A stretch of 64,000 bases of DNA from Saccharina japonica (lineage: Eukaryota; Sar; Phaeophyceae; Laminariales; Laminariaceae): the NCBI GenBank assembly GCA_008828725.1, contig MEHQ01001114.1, positions 416,748 to 480,747 of the forward strand, in the 5' to 3' direction. This document shows, one piece after another, positions 33,474-44,740 of this stretch. The position numbers and the translations under genes were made by a program. The notes under the pieces were generated by a model. That model did not search any database and had not been told where the DNA came from. It was given only the letters and a program-made list of their open reading frames with translations. Each line of letters starts with the position of its first letter. Position 1 is the first letter of the stretch.

Positions 33474-35385
33474 GGTACAGCCACGGTTCCGCCCGTGGCG
33501 CTAGACCTGCGTTTTCCATAGTAGTATGTAGTACCCGATACGATACTACTCGTATGCTGTGATGTACCACACTGGACGGAAATGTAAGGACAATCGCGCG
33601 GGCCGGTATCGACCGGGGGCGTGTCTATGTTTGTCCCCGGATTGATTTGTAGTTGCATGTGCGGATTTATGATCCGGGGATAGGGCCCCATCGTCCCCGG
33701 GTGTGGCGGGGCGTCGACGTTTTGACGGGGGGCGACTTTCGCCGAGCGCTGGCTGCATGAGCAACAGACAGATCAGCAAAAACCCGCGGGGTTGAGGTTT
33801 CCACACCTTGCGGAGCGATATCGACCCGGGCGATGTCCGTTTTTGTACCCGGGTTATTGGATTTGTAGATATATGGAAACATTTAAGATCAGGGGATGGG
33901 ACATTATCGTCTGCGGGTATGGCGGGACCTCGACGTTGTCTAGGGGGGCGACTCTCGCCGCGCGCTGACTCCGTGAGTCCCCCAGCTAAAATCTGCAATC
34001 AGCCGATAGGAGTTGGATTTTCATGCCTAGCGGGGCGGTATCGACCCGGGGGAGCTCCGTTTTCGTCCCCGGGTCGTTGGAGTTTCGAATGTATGGGAGG
34101 ATTTATGATCAGGGAATGGACATTATCGTCCCCAGGTGCGGCGGGGCCTTGACTTTGTCTCGAGGGGCAACTCTCACCGCGCACTAGCGCCATGAGCTGC
34201 GGCCAAATCAGCAATCAGCCGATGGAAGTGGGGCTTCCACATCTTGCGGGTCGGTATCGACCCGGAGCATGTCCGCTTTCGTCCCCGGGTTGTTGGAGTT
34301 GTAGATGTATGAGTGTAGTTCTGATCAGCGGACGGAGCGCTATGGTCCCCCGGTGCTACGAGACCCCGACGTTGTCCCGGCGGGAAATTCTAGCCGCGCG
34401 CTGGCTCCATGCGCCATGCGCCCCAGAAACCATAAACCATAAATCAGCCAGTGGGGTAGGGTTTTCCACACCTTGCGCGGCGACACCGACCCGGGAGCTG
34501 TTCGTTTTCGTCTCCAATTTGTTACAATAGTAGATATAGGGAAGGATTTCTGGTCAGGGGATGGGACAATATCGTCCCCGGGGGGCGTTGGCTCCATGCG
34601 CCTCAGCCAATCAGTGATCAGCCAATAGGGGTGGAGTTTCCACACGTTGCGAGGTGGTTTCGAACCAGGTGATCGCCGTTGTTATCCTCGGTTGGTCGGA
34701 GTTGTAGCGATATGGAAGGCTTTATGACCCGGCGATGGTATCATATTCTCCCCGGTTACCAAGGAACCTCGATGGCTCTATTCAGCACCAGTCTTCTATA
34801 AAGAGCCAGCGGCCTCTGGCATGGATTTGACCAACCAATCATATGCCAGAATCGTAGTTCACAATTGTAAACGAGCAGCTAGGTTGAATAGATGGTTGTG
34901 TCAGCACTGCCTCCGTATTGCGACACGGCCCCGAGTGTCGGCAATGTTCAGCACGCAACTGCCAAGACTCCGCGCGATGTGGGACGCACTGTCCCGGCTA
35001 TTGTGTATTGCACGTTTTCTACCAATGCCACGAGGCTGGAAAGAAACGCGCTGGATCGCGAGACTCCCGAGACCGTGATAACCTCAGTACTCGTAGTTGG
35101 CTGTGATACACCAATCTGAACGGAAGTATATGAATAATTGATGAGTCTATGCAGATTCCAAATGACCCTTACACTGTTGTCCGTAGTCACTGTCCATGGG
35201 AGTGGGTAATGCTCAGCGCGTGATGGCCAGGACTCTGCGGGGCATGGGACCCGGTGTTCCATTGGTTGTGGCACCCAGCCTCCCTACCCATGGGGCAAGG
35301 CGGGGCTGAAGCGCCCTGGATCGCGAGACCATGACTCCAGACGGACAGACTGAGAGCATTGATAATACTAGTGGTACGCTGAACT
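33474..35385. mobile_element. Dispersed element C, copy 1
   Basis: The left flank (ACAGCCACGGTTCCGCC..., CCATAGTAGTATGTA) matches 58638 onward. An internal array of six units follows, then a right flank (GAGCCAGCGGCCTCTGGCATGG, read in two halves; CAACCAATCA; GTGGCACCCAGCCTCCCT) matching 60195-60440. The right-flank tail appears twice, diverged, at about 34944-35100 and 35209-35370. Long frames on both strands are caused by the array. No transposition gene. Confidence 0.7.
33606..34700. repeat. About 215-bp tandem array, six units
   Basis: Unit starts (GGTATCGACCCGGG or variants) fall at about 33606, 33818, 34036, 34252, 34480 and 34656. Each unit carries GTCCCCGGGTTGTTGGAG, TGTAGATGTATGGA, GGGATGGGAC.TTATCGTCCC and CTCTCGCCGCGCGCTGGCTC. 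The last unit is shortened to about 176 bp, as in the other array. Confidence 0.85.
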
Positions 35386-35432
35386 AAACCAGAGACGGAT
35401 ATTAGTGTAGCGCACCAAACTAAGTTACTACA

Positions 35433-35453
35433 GTACTACTACTACTACTACTG

Positions 35454-35533
<80 letters not shown>
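35433..35533. repeat. (TAC)n microsatellite
   Basis: About 33 TAC units with one TGC interruption. The poly-Ser frame on the - strand is an artefact. Confidence 0.95.
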
Positions 35534-36374
35534 GTAGTATAAGTAAAACGACAGGGTCACCACCCACAGGCAAAAGACATGAAAGCAAATACACCCAACA
35601 CCCAACCAGTCACCCACTCACGCGACCACCAACAACCCATTTACCCACCAACCACGCCCAACCACCATTTGCTACGGCAGCAGTAAGACAGCAGTTACAA
35701 CAGTAACTTATGCCTTGGATTTGCGGAGCATACTGAAACAGACAAGCATAACACTTAGATCCCCATTTCGCCTTCTGTGTTCATGTTTTCCGCCGCTTTT
35801 GTTATTCGGGAGTTTCATATTGGATTTAGAGTCAGGAGCGGCTATCTCGCCCAGCTTCAACTTTTTTTCGATTCAGACGTTTTGGGAATCCATGTGCTTT
35901 TAATTTTTCGACTTTTTGAAAACAGATATCTTGATTTTAGAAATAGGAAATATATCTTGAAATCTGTGTGCTGATTAAAATATTGATTTAGTGTTGGGAA
36001 AGTTACTACTGCACAGCAGTGCGGAAAGTACAACAAGACGGATGGTACAGGCTGCAGTACTGTACCTGGTAGCCGGGTGAGCTCGAGTCAACCGGAAATC
36101 TCTTCCTATTTTTTTTCGGAGTATTTTATCCTGAATTAGAGTAAGAACGCCTATCTCGCTCAGTTTTGACCCGTTTTCGATTTTCCCTGAGGTTCTGGAC
36201 ATCCATTGTTTTTCGCTTCTTTTCGACTCTTTGAAAAAATATATCTCGAATTACGCGTGGAAACGTCGACATTATTAACAGTGCGGGGTTCTTAATCTTG
36301 AAATTGGTGGGGATCGTTTTACTTGGATTTAGTATGGAAACGCTGACTTGAATTTTGTGTAGGAGCGACTCCGT
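35534..36374. repeat. Region with a diverged direct duplication
   Basis: About 35840-35945 and 36145-36255 share TATCTCGC.CAG.TT, TTTTCGATT, CATCCATTGT/CCATGTGCT, TTTTCGACT.TTTGAAAA and ATATCT.GA in the same order. They are old, strongly diverged duplicates. No gene recognised. Confidence 0.5.
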
Positions 36375-36977
36375 GTGGGAAGCGCCCCCAAGGATGCTAT
36401 GAACCCCTCCTGCTTTCCCGCGGACCCGCCCCGTTCCAGGGGCCACACAGCGATTCGTGCCCGGGAAGGCGCCTTCCACCGCCCCCCGCTCGCCGAATTT
36501 GGGCTTGGCGCCCGTTCTATCGGCGGGGTCACCGAGGGCGTATGTGTGCGGAGCGGATGCGGCGCGGGAGGCGCCGAGGGGGGTCGGGTGGCGCTCGATA
36601 GACCCGATGTCGTTCGAGGCATACCGAAACCGAACTATAGTCGTAAAGAGTCATCTGGACAGAAAACAAAAGCACAAAAAACAAAGGGCAACAACCAAAA
36701 ACAGGTTCCGTTGGGAGCCAAAAACAAGTACAGCATGCCTATGGGGTCAAAACGCCCCCCCCCGAGCCGTCATCCCGCGATTCATCGGCCGAAACACACA
36801 GCGTACCCGCCTCGGCGGGACAACAACACAATGACCCCCACAGTCCACTTGCTGGCGGCTAAGTGTATATCTCGACGCAACCGGGTTCAGTTTGGATGGC
36901 TCAGGTCCGGGTGGGATCATATCTTAGGCGGTGTCACGGTAGTGCCAAGCGGGAGCACAGGCTGGTTAGACATATAA
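36375..36977 (+). other. Open frame of 200 codons, unsupported
   Basis: Starts in a locally GC-rich island (36400-36640) and runs into A-rich DNA. The product is Arg/Pro/Lys-rich without a domain, and overlapping frames are open on both strands, as expected of GC-rich DNA. Kept as a low-probability ORF only. Confidence 0.12.
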
Positions 36978-38187
36978 GCAACATGAAAATTATAGTGGCA
37001 AGCAGTGGCAAGCGTGTGCTTTTTCTTTGTTTCTTTTCACTCGGTTTCAGCGAATACCTGTGCCGTACCCTACAAGAGTAGTGCAGCAGTCGTATGATAC
37101 GTAAATGACTAAATCCTCGATCTCACCAGATCTCACAGTTTAAAAAAAAAATATATAATTATGCATGCAGCACTCTTAAGAATAATCTGTACTCGTATAT
37201 AGGTGCACGCACGTACCGAAGTGCGCATATTGGTTGAACAGAGTGAAACGACAGTGAGGCGCGAAAGGGCTTGGAAGGTCAAACGGAAGAACAGAAGAGC
37301 GGCCGCAGCCGCAGTGAAAAACAAAGCACATATAGACAAAAATGGCTTAAGCAAATTTGGTAACCCAAAATAGTTGAAACCCAGCCATAATACGAGTACC
37401 AGGTACCTGGTACCTGGTATACATTTTTATTGATAGGTGTCCTGTGACACTATTCTTCATAAAACAGGTACGATGTCCCCTCAGCCTATCACGTGGCCCG
37501 TAGGGAGTTTATTTACTTGATCTGAGTATCACCTGTTTTCTGAGTGAAAAAATACCAGGTATGTCTTGTCTGTTTTTGGTTCTGGTTCTTTCCCATAAAA
37601 CAGATCAGGAAAGCTAGGAAGTACTGGACAAACACACTCTTCGATAAAAACAGCCCTAATACCTGGAATATATACACACATGATACGTTGCTGGCGTTCT
37701 CCGCCTGCAATCGGAAGGTAGGCGCATCTTGTCTTTGTTGTCTCGGTATGTACTGCAGGATAAAGATCACGCTTAGGCCTGCCAGTTCATGTGAAACTGC
37801 CTATTATATATACGTGTGCACGCGAACAGCAAATATATGTAGCCTCTCCAGGCATAATGCCCGGCTGTCACACCAATCAAGTATGCCACTGGTTGGGGTT
37901 GGGCTAAAGGTTGGAGTTACGGGTCGCGATGGCGACCGCTGCTATATATATAGCCGAAGCCGAAAATAATATTACCGTCTGAACAAAAACAAAAACTTAA
38001 CAGTAGTTTCTCAGTGAGCAAACCCTGCCTCATTACGTACGAGTAGAACAGCATACTTTTACTCGGGCACGCCTCAAGAATCTCGCCTGAACGGGCAGAT
38101 TCACGCCAGCTGCAGGATCACAGGCGCCCTCTGTTAAACACGATAAGCAAACGTCAATTTGGCGCCGAACTCGATTTTCTCTTTTCA
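36978..38187. other. Unassigned sequence
   Basis: No gene recognised. A palindromic cluster of GGTACC/CAGGTACCTG words lies at about 37396-37422, next to ATACCAGGTAT-like words also seen at 28215, 28940, 37551 and 55280. Confidence 0.4.
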
Positions 38188-38245
38188 CTCTTGTTATCCT
38201 TGCCATCCGACAATGTGTAACATGAGCTTCAACATTGATCACTCT
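38188..38245. repeat. Short dispersed repeat shared with 29290-29390
   Basis: GCCATCCGACAATGT and ATGAGCTTCAACATTGATCACTC match the other site with about 35 bp of spacer removed. It adjoins the TTAA element at 38245. Confidence 0.6.
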
Positions 38246-38248
38246 TAA

Positions 38249-38327
38249 GCCATTCAGAACGGAAAAACTGTCCCAGACTAATTTCAAGTAGTTTGTCCCC
38301 AAATTCGTGGAACTAGTTCTCAGGGGG
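38249..38327. mobile_element. piggyBac-like MITE (TTAA), copy 2
   Basis: 79 bp between TTAA sites at 38245-38248 and 38328-38331. Right end reversed is CCCCCTGAGAACTAG; left end is GCCATTCAGAACGG. It shares AGTAGTTTGTCCCC with copy 1 in inverted orientation. Confidence 0.7.
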
Positions 38328-38984
38328 TTAAGCATTCCGGAACAAGAACGCCACCGAATAAATAATGACCCTCTGAACGAAGTATACTCCCTTGTCTATA
38401 TCTACTTCGGGCTTGGGCTTCATATATGTACTCCATTGCTGTACTCACTCCTTTCTTGTCGCGTTTTTAGTTTCACCAGGCTACGACCATTAATCAGTAG
38501 TAACTTTTATATGGGATTTTGTGTGTGTGCGCCGGTTCGGTCACTTTCGTTACGGTAGTAGTAGTTGTCACGAGAAAACGAACCCCAATGCCTCAATTCC
38601 GCGAAGGACCTCTGTGTACCTCGCGCATCGGTGTAATTTCTTGTCTTTCGTTTTTGATACATTTACATTTTCTATTTCCCATGGTTGTGCAGCTCATCCA
38701 CAGCATATCGCACTTGAAATTTGTGCAAGAAACCGGCAAGAAAAAACGAGCGAACGAAGGTATCTCCCACCTAACACGCCTTATCGTTTGTGACTCCTCT
38801 GCCACGCATCTTATCAGAAAAACGTCCTAGGGAGATTACTGTTGTTGTCGTAATGCTTATCCGGTCAACAGCAGAAAAATGTGTTTGACGGAGTTGCAGT
38901 GTCTTGGTAGGCGGTATGAGAAAAGGCATACACACGTGGTGTAGGTTTTACGAACTAACGCAGTCGGTCTTCCTATTTAAGAAC

Positions 38985-40320
38985 AGGATACAGCTGTCGC
39001 TAGGAACTCGCGCAGGATATTACTGGTGTAGTAACTATCATCAACTTGTGTGCATTGGTGGAAAATAATAACCAGAAAAACACATGCTGTCTCGCTGGCA
39101 ACGTTCACAGCTGCGCGATGAAGAGCAATACAGAGCAGCATAAGCAGATGAAATTCAATACTACTGTGTTTTATCAATACTGACGTCAACTTGTGTGCAT
39201 TGGTGGGAAAAAAAAACAGAAACAGCTTGCTCTCTCGCTGGCAGCGTTTACAGCTGCGCGATGACAAGCAATATACAGGAGCATAAGAAGCTGAAAGCCA
39301 ATACTGCTGTGTGTTATCAATACACCAAGTGTATATACGTCGCATAATGGTACGTCAACTATATAAAAAAAACTGGCCACGCCAACAAATTGGTCGAGTA
39401 GCGAAACAGGTGGGATTAGGACAGGCGAACAGAAGAGTCCCGGGTTCGAGACCGTGTACGCCTCCTAATTATTATTGTTTGTTAGATGACAACGTATTGG
39501 TACGCCGACTTAAAATAAATAATAAAACTGATCACTCTAACAAGTTGTTCGAGTAGAAAGACAAGTGGGATTAAGACGTGTGAACACCAGAGTCCCGGGT
39601 TCGAGACCATGTACGGTTCATAATTATTTTTTAGTTAACAAGTATTGGTACGTCGACTATAGAGAAAAAAACTGATCATTTTTACAGGTTGGTCGAGTAG
39701 AGAGACATGTGGTATTACGCCTCGTTATCACCAGAGTCCCAGGTTCGACACCATTTACGGTTCCTATTTTTGTTTTTGTTACATGACAACGTATTGATAT
39801 ACGTCGACTATAGAAATAAAAAACTGATCACTCTGACAAGTTGGTCGAGTAGAGAGACAGGTGGGATTGCTTCGTGAAAACCAGAGTCCCGGGTTCGAGA
39901 CCATGTACGGTTCCTATTTTTTGTTTTGTTAGATGACAACTTATTGGTACGTCGACTATAGAAATAAAAAACTGACCACTCTTTCACATTGGTCGAGTAG
40001 AGAGACAGGTGGGATGTAGAGAGACAGGTGGGACTACGCCTCGTGAGCGCAAGAGTCCCGGGTTCGAGACCGTGTACGATTCCTCTTCATATTTTTATGA
40101 TAAGAGTACAACGCAGTAGACAGATAACATTATGATAATACGTTAGAGTACAACGTAGTAAGCAACTACAATTATGAGAATCTGATGAAAAGTGCAGACA
40201 GAAAAGTGCAGACATAATCAACTGTTTAATCAAGTAACCAAACGGTCGTGGCAATCTCGCGAGGGGCCCCTATCACGAGAAACTTGGTCAAAATTCGAAA
40301 CTCGCGTTCGCTCGTAATAA
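38985..40320. mobile_element. Dispersed element AB, copy with tRNA-like core
   Basis: Flanks match 25332-27014. Here the core is two about 150-bp units (about 39030-39330, each starting CAACTTGTGTGCATTGGTGG and carrying CGCTGGCA.CGTT.ACAGCTGCGCGATGA) followed by five tRNA-like units. The shared right flank begins at about 40086. The swap of internal arrays between matching flanks is the notable property. Confidence 0.7.
39372..40085 (+). repeat. Five tandem tRNA-like units
   Basis: Period about 143-169 bp. Each unit carries TTGGTCGAGTAG (A-box-like), GGTGGGATTA, then AGAGTCCCGGGTTCGAGACC (B-box) and TGTACG, followed by a T-rich spacer ending GTACGTCGACTATA. The T-arm pairing is imperfect and no acceptor stem closes, so these are tRNA-derived repeats and not functional tRNA genes. 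The last unit has an extra 18-bp repeat of GTAGAGAGACAGGTGGGA. Confidence 0.75.
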
Positions 40321-40380
40321 TACCCTGGTAGGCAGGTGGTTCGGCATCAAATCAATGCGATCAGCCAGGTCAAAGGGCAC

Positions 40381-40635
40381 GACGCGTGCTACAATAGAGG
40401 CAACAGTGTTTGCCTGATTTTGGTTCGGAATGACGGAGCTCCTTAAGCCAGAATCGTCGGAATTGCATTCTTGTGATGCGAATAGTTTTCGTTGTGTACT
40501 TACGCCATTGGACTGTTCATAGGGTAGGGCTTTCGTGATTCCTCCGAGGTCAGCGTTTGGGTGAGGTATGGAGTTCCTCAAGGGAACAACCCCAGAAAAA
40601 AAACAGTGCACCTCTACTGCTGTAGCACACGAGTC
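40381..40635 (+). mobile_element. MITE-1 copy
   Basis: Left end GACGCGTGCTACAATAGAGG; right end reversed GACTCGTGTGCTACAGCAG. Family core CTCCTTAAGCCAGAATCGTCGG is present (read in two halves). No clear target duplication. Confidence 0.8.
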
Positions 40636-41039
40636 CGACCAGCGATAAGAGTGGAGTATTGTCACGTAATCGTTTGTCTTGATGCGCTCCGAAATGTAGC
40701 GAAACTGTATCCAGCTTACCACGATTACATCTTGGTTTCGGCAGGTAAACTTCTCACTCTGGACGATCAAAGTGCAAATGTCCACGAGCTTAGTATTACA
40801 TTGGATACAACCCCTCCAAACGTCCCCTTACAATGAGGGCAACAGTCTGTGCACATACATAATTGAAACTGGCCGTAACCGATCGCGGGTGATCACCGTA
40901 CTATCACCCAGGGGGGTCGTCGACTTACATACCTCACGAGGTAATGCGCCCCGTAGCACGCGTATATGAAGTTCATCACACGCAGCTTGCAAGCAAATAG
41001 TGATTTCGGCGAAGTTTCCAATGCCATATCCGATGTATA

Positions 41040-41055
41040 TCTTTATATATAAACC
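41040..41055 (+). promoter_or_regulatory. TATA-like box upstream of ankyrin gene
   Basis: CTTTATATATAAACCG lies 130-145 bp before the favoured ATG at 41185 and only about 20 bp before an earlier in-frame ATG at 41062. That spacing is one reason to prefer the later start. Confidence 0.35.
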
Positions 41056-41184
41056 GTATATTTGACATCAACTACGGACCGACATACAACGAACCCCGGG
41101 ATAAAAAATAACTTTCTAACTTCCCTGGTCCCTGCATCCTTGTTCAGATTTTTGGCGTCTGCACCATATCTCTCTCAAACCAAC

Positions 41185-43074
41185 ATGGAGCTCGCCAGGC
41201 CGACGGTGTGCAAAGCTACTGGCGACAGGATCCGCAACCACCAGAAGCTCGTTGCCACGACATTCCCACGGTCTGTCGCTACAGGGACGCGAGATGCTCC
41301 GGCAGTCGTCATAGAGGACCAGGACGAGATGTTTCACTGCGCCGCATCACAAGGCATGATGTCCCGTGTTCTAGAGTTTCTCGCGGATGGCAACAGTTGT
41401 TCGGATGTGTCCGACCGTTTCGGCCGCACTCCGCTACACTGGGCCGCTGAGCAAGGACATTACAACGTGGTCCTTGCGCTGCTTAGAGCGGGAGCGAGCG
41501 TCGACCCTCGCAGCCAACGTAAAGCCACCCCAATCATGTTGGCAGCGTCTAGGGGACACGAAAACGTTGTCGGGGTCCTGCTTCAACACCGCGCTGGCCT
41601 TTCAGACTGCTGGCCCTCGAACCGCCATCGTCGGGGCATGGACCACTGGAGAGGCACTGCCCTCCACGGTGCGGCCGCTGGCGGTCATGTGAGAGTAGTA
41701 GAAGCTCTTCTCGATGCAGGATTCGACAGGGAGCAACACGATGGGGCGGGCCTAACCCCAGCGGAGGTATCCGCCAGACAACCTCACTACACGTCAGCGG
41801 CCATCACACATCTGCTTTTGCCTACGCACGACTTGGGAGGTAAGCTGGTGCATAACTACGTGAACATGGCAATGGAAGATGTGGGCATGGTATCCGGTCT
41901 GGTCAAAGGCGGCGCGTTCCTTGATTGGCAGGATGAGAACGGAAAAACGCCGTTGCACCGGGCTGCGCACTTCCGACATGTCATCATCTCGAGGATATTG
42001 CTACGGGCGGGCGCCGATCCTAATACCCGTGACCACAATGGCGCCTCCCCGTTACATGTCGCCGCCTGCACCGGATGCGGGGAGATCGTAGCGGAAATGA
42101 TTGAGGCCGGCGCTGACGTGGAGCTACCAACGCTCGGCGGCCCTTCCGCACTACACACGGCCATTTCGAACAACAGGCTGAACGTCGTTCGTATCCTGCT
42201 GAACGCCGGGGTCGCTATGGAGAACCGCGATGGCATCGAAGGCCATACTCCACTGTCCTGGGCTTGCGAACGCTGCCTGGCCCCTATAGTTCACGTCCTA
42301 GTCGAAGCTGGGGCTCATGTGGAGTCGAGATGCTTCGCGGGATTGACACCTCTCCACTGGGCTTGTCGGTACAACGACGTCGAGAGCGTTGAGATCTTGC
42401 TCAACGCTGGGGCAGACCCTGGCGCGGTGGACCAAGCGGCAGCAAAGGGTGAGGTGGCCAAGTCGTCGTCCACGAGGGGTGTGCGTGTTCGATCAATACC
42501 TGTCGCCGTCGACGTGATCGGTCTAGGCTACCCACGCGACTGCAGGGTGGAGTCGAGGCGCCCCTCAGTGTCATTGGCCGCCAGACGGTCGGATCTAGTC
42601 TCATTGAGGCGCATCGAGCTGGCGCTGAAGGGCGCACAGCAGGAGCGCTCCTGGCGCCGCCGGGGTTGGTTGGTCATCCTTGCGAAAAGGCAGGCCTCGG
42701 TAGAGATATTCGGGGCTAGAGGTGAGCGGTGGGCGGCTGATCGTAGAGGTTGTAGTCCTTTAGGATACCGAGGTGTCGATACCGCCGTCGAACACTCACC
42801 ATGTGGTCACCAAACAGAAGCTGCTAGATGCCGTGATGTTCAACATCCACAAGACGAATCGGGCGACCACCCGAGGATTGCGAGCAAAAGGTCGAGGAGC
42901 GTCGAAAACGTGATGGTGATCGGAAGAGGGACGTCCCGTCGACAAGGTCTAAGGCATGGCGGCATTGGGGTAAAGGCGAATGTAGATATTTCTTTGGATG
43001 GCCTTGTCGTTGGCTTAATAGGGCTAAGAACGGTGGAGGTGGGGTTATTTCGTACGGTGGTGACGTTCATCTGA
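41185..43074 (+). CDS. Ankyrin-repeat protein with conserved C-terminal extension
   Basis: Protein of 629 residues if it starts at 41185. An in-frame ATG at 41062 would add 41 residues, but these do not match the paralogue and sit next to a TATA-like box. About eleven ankyrin repeats occupy residues 49-417, the best being RTPLHWAAEQGHYNVVLALL, KTPLHRAAHFRHVIISRILL, HTPLSWACERCLAPIVHVLV and LTPLHWACRYNDVESVEIL. Ankyrin repeats bind proteins; no catalytic domain is attached, so a scaffold or adaptor role is an inference. After VDVIGLGYP comes a basic extension with SWRRRGWLVILA (about 488-499) and a final LRTVEVGLFRTVVTFI, both shared with the paralogue at 53023-54771. The coding frame is uninterrupted and apparently intronless. 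A YLSQTN-type upstream sequence and a TTGTTCAG site could be a 5' intron end. Confidence 0.85.
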   Translation: MELARPTVCKATGDRIRNHQKLVATTFPRSVATGTRDAPAVVIEDQDEMFHCAASQGMMSRVLEFLADGNSCSDVSDRFGRTPLHWAAEQGHYNVVLALLRAGASVDPRSQRKATPIMLAASRGHENVVGVLLQHRAGLSDCWPSNRHRRGMDHWRGTALHGAAAGGHVRVVEALLDAGFDREQHDGAGLTPAEVSARQPHYTSAAITHLLLPTHDLGGKLVHNYVNMAMEDVGMVSGLVKGGAFLDWQDENGKTPLHRAAHFRHVIISRILLRAGADPNTRDHNGASPLHVAACTGCGEIVAEMIEAGADVELPTLGGPSALHTAISNNRLNVVRILLNAGVAMENRDGIEGHTPLSWACERCLAPIVHVLVEAGAHVESRCFAGLTPLHWACRYNDVESVEILLNAGADPGAVDQAAAKGEVAKSSSTRGVRVRSIPVAVDVIGLGYPRDCRVESRRPSVSLAARRSDLVSLRRIELALKGAQQERSWRRRGWLVILAKRQASVEIFGARGERWAADRRGCSPLGYRGVDTAVEHSPCGHQTEAARCRDVQHPQDESGDHPRIASKRSRSVENVMVIGRGTSRRQGLRHGGIGVKANVDISLDGLVVGLIGLRTVEVGLFRTVVTFI

Positions 43075-44146
43075 CGGCCGCAAAGCCAGCTCCACGCGCG
43101 AAGTTTCCGGACCTGCGGAATGTGATGTTGCTTGTTCGTTAGGTATTGGTGATATTGTCTACTCGTAGGTGTTCGGTGATGTGTACTGAGAAGAGCATGG
43201 CAAATACATTTTCCACCGTAGAGGAATGTTGTGGTCGTGCGGCAACTTAAAAATACCATACCGCCCATTAAGCACGTGATTCAGGTATCGAAGGTAGTAC
43301 GATGTTGATTGTGGGGTAAGCTTAAACAGAGTATACTGAGGCATGGCGGCAGCATCGACCTGTTGGGTTGTCTGGGTTCTGGGGGCAGGTTGGAGAATAT
43401 ATATGATTTAGTCAGCTGATAGTAGCTGTAGACTATTTACGAAGATTTGATTGGTTGTCTACATTACAGCTGTTGCAAAATGCGAAGGAATCCACGAGAC
43501 GGCGCATGAGTACGCTCGTTGTGCAAACTACGCGTGTGCCCTGCAATATGCCGTACTTTGGTGGATTGGCCCTGATGTAGTGATCACCGCGTAGAACCTA
43601 TAGCACTACTGTATGTGAGCGGTCAGCGGCAATAGAGCATAGTTGACAGGGCGGTTGACAGGGCGGCTTAAGGGAATGTAAACGTCGAGACAATCGAGGC
43701 GCGTCCCATGACGAGAGGGTACACTGCGTCTGCTGTGGACTAATGGACATGTGCATACGGAACACGTTCCTGCTCGTACCTAGGATAGCGAGCGCGTTGA
43801 GTGGTAGCCAAACGAAAGCGCGGACGCTTCGCCTAATGAGGCGTGTACGAAACGGACGAGAGATACGAAGGGGAGTCATACAATAGATAGCTTGTCCGCA
43901 ACGGGATCAGGCGATGAAACTGCTTGACATTACTCTGGTAGGCCGGGCACCACGAAGGCGTGTATCGTATGCGCACGCGTGAGAATGTGTACCTGCATAC
44001 GGCCCTCGCCGTCTCCCCTGCCAACTGGAGCGAGACAAATAAAGTCCGCCTCTTTTATTTTTTTAACGAGCCAGACCAGACACGCTTGACATTAGTGTAC
44101 ATGAGAGAGCCACCACACAACCATCCACACACCTTTTCCAGCTTCT
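43075..44146. other. Unassigned sequence downstream of the ankyrin gene
   Basis: No gene or repeat recognised. No close match to the downstream flank of the second ankyrin gene was seen. Confidence 0.4.
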
Positions 44147-44413
44147 CACTCTTTTGGAGGAGGTATACCTTATTTTGGCTGAAACGGTTTCTGGATGGAG
44201 GGTCCCCTCAACCCAAAATCGTCGAATTTCATTCTTGTGGTGGAATAAGTTTCGGTTTTATACTTTAGGCCGTGGGATTGCGCATCCGGTACCATATTTC
44301 ATTTCCGCCGAAATCATTCATTTTCAGCTTACTGTAGTATTAGTATAGAGCTCCTCAAGTGAGGAGGTTCAGAAAAACAACAAAGGTGGTGCACTCCTAC
44401 CGCAGCAAGCGCC
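44147..44413 (+). mobile_element. MITE-1, degenerate copy
   Basis: Family core (CCCAAAATCGTCG, TTTCATTCTTGTGGTGGAAT, GCCGTGGGATTG, GAGCTCCTCAAGTGAGGAG) and right end (GTGCACTCCTACCGCAGCAA) are clear. The left terminal repeat is barely recognisable. Confidence 0.7.
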
Positions 44414-44466
44414 TCACCCCACCTTTCCCCTGCACTCGAGGCTGTGCATATATATACCTGGCACGG

Positions 44467-44528
44467 ATCGAAGTATTACACTCAGCTAGCAAAGATGAGC
44501 TTCGACGAAATCCTCGAGCTCACAGCTG
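44467..44528. repeat. 63-bp repeat, copy 2
   Basis: Partner of 30048-30110, with the same truncated MSFDEILELTA frame and the same T-rich AATATA tail. Confidence 0.8.
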
Positions 44529-44640
44529 TTGTTTTTTTAATTTTTTTAATATACCCGGCACGGTGTTTTGTTTCAGTGTGCGGATGATGAACGTTTTGGA
44601 CAATGCCTACGTACATAGTGTAGGCGGGTAACTCTGTAGA

Positions 44641-44740
44641 TCACGATTTATCTGGTGATCTAGATCGTGACCTATCTGATGATCTAGATCGTGATCTATC
44701 TGATGATCTAGATCGTGATGTATCTGATGATCTATACTTG
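44641..44740. repeat. 30-bp tandem repeat with GATCTAGATC palindromes
   Basis: About three and a half units of ATCTATCTGATGATCTAGATC plus GTG; the central GATCTAGATC is a perfect palindrome. The RSRSSDRS frame on the - strand is an artefact of the repeat. Confidence 0.85.

Noticed and set aside
35420..35617. Poly-serine protein
   Set aside because: Translation of the TAC microsatellite.
36375..36977. 200-codon + strand frame as a gene
   Set aside because: GC-island effect with overlapping open frames on both strands and no domain; listed only as a low-probability ORF.
39372..40085. Five functional tRNA genes
   Set aside because: The B-box is present, but T-arm pairing is poor and no acceptor stem closes; kept as tRNA-derived repeats.
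41062..41184. Earlier ATG for the ankyrin gene
   Set aside because: The extra 41 residues have no counterpart in the paralogue and the ATG is about 20 bp from a TATA-like box. The 41185 start aligns with the paralogue's MAHSG start.
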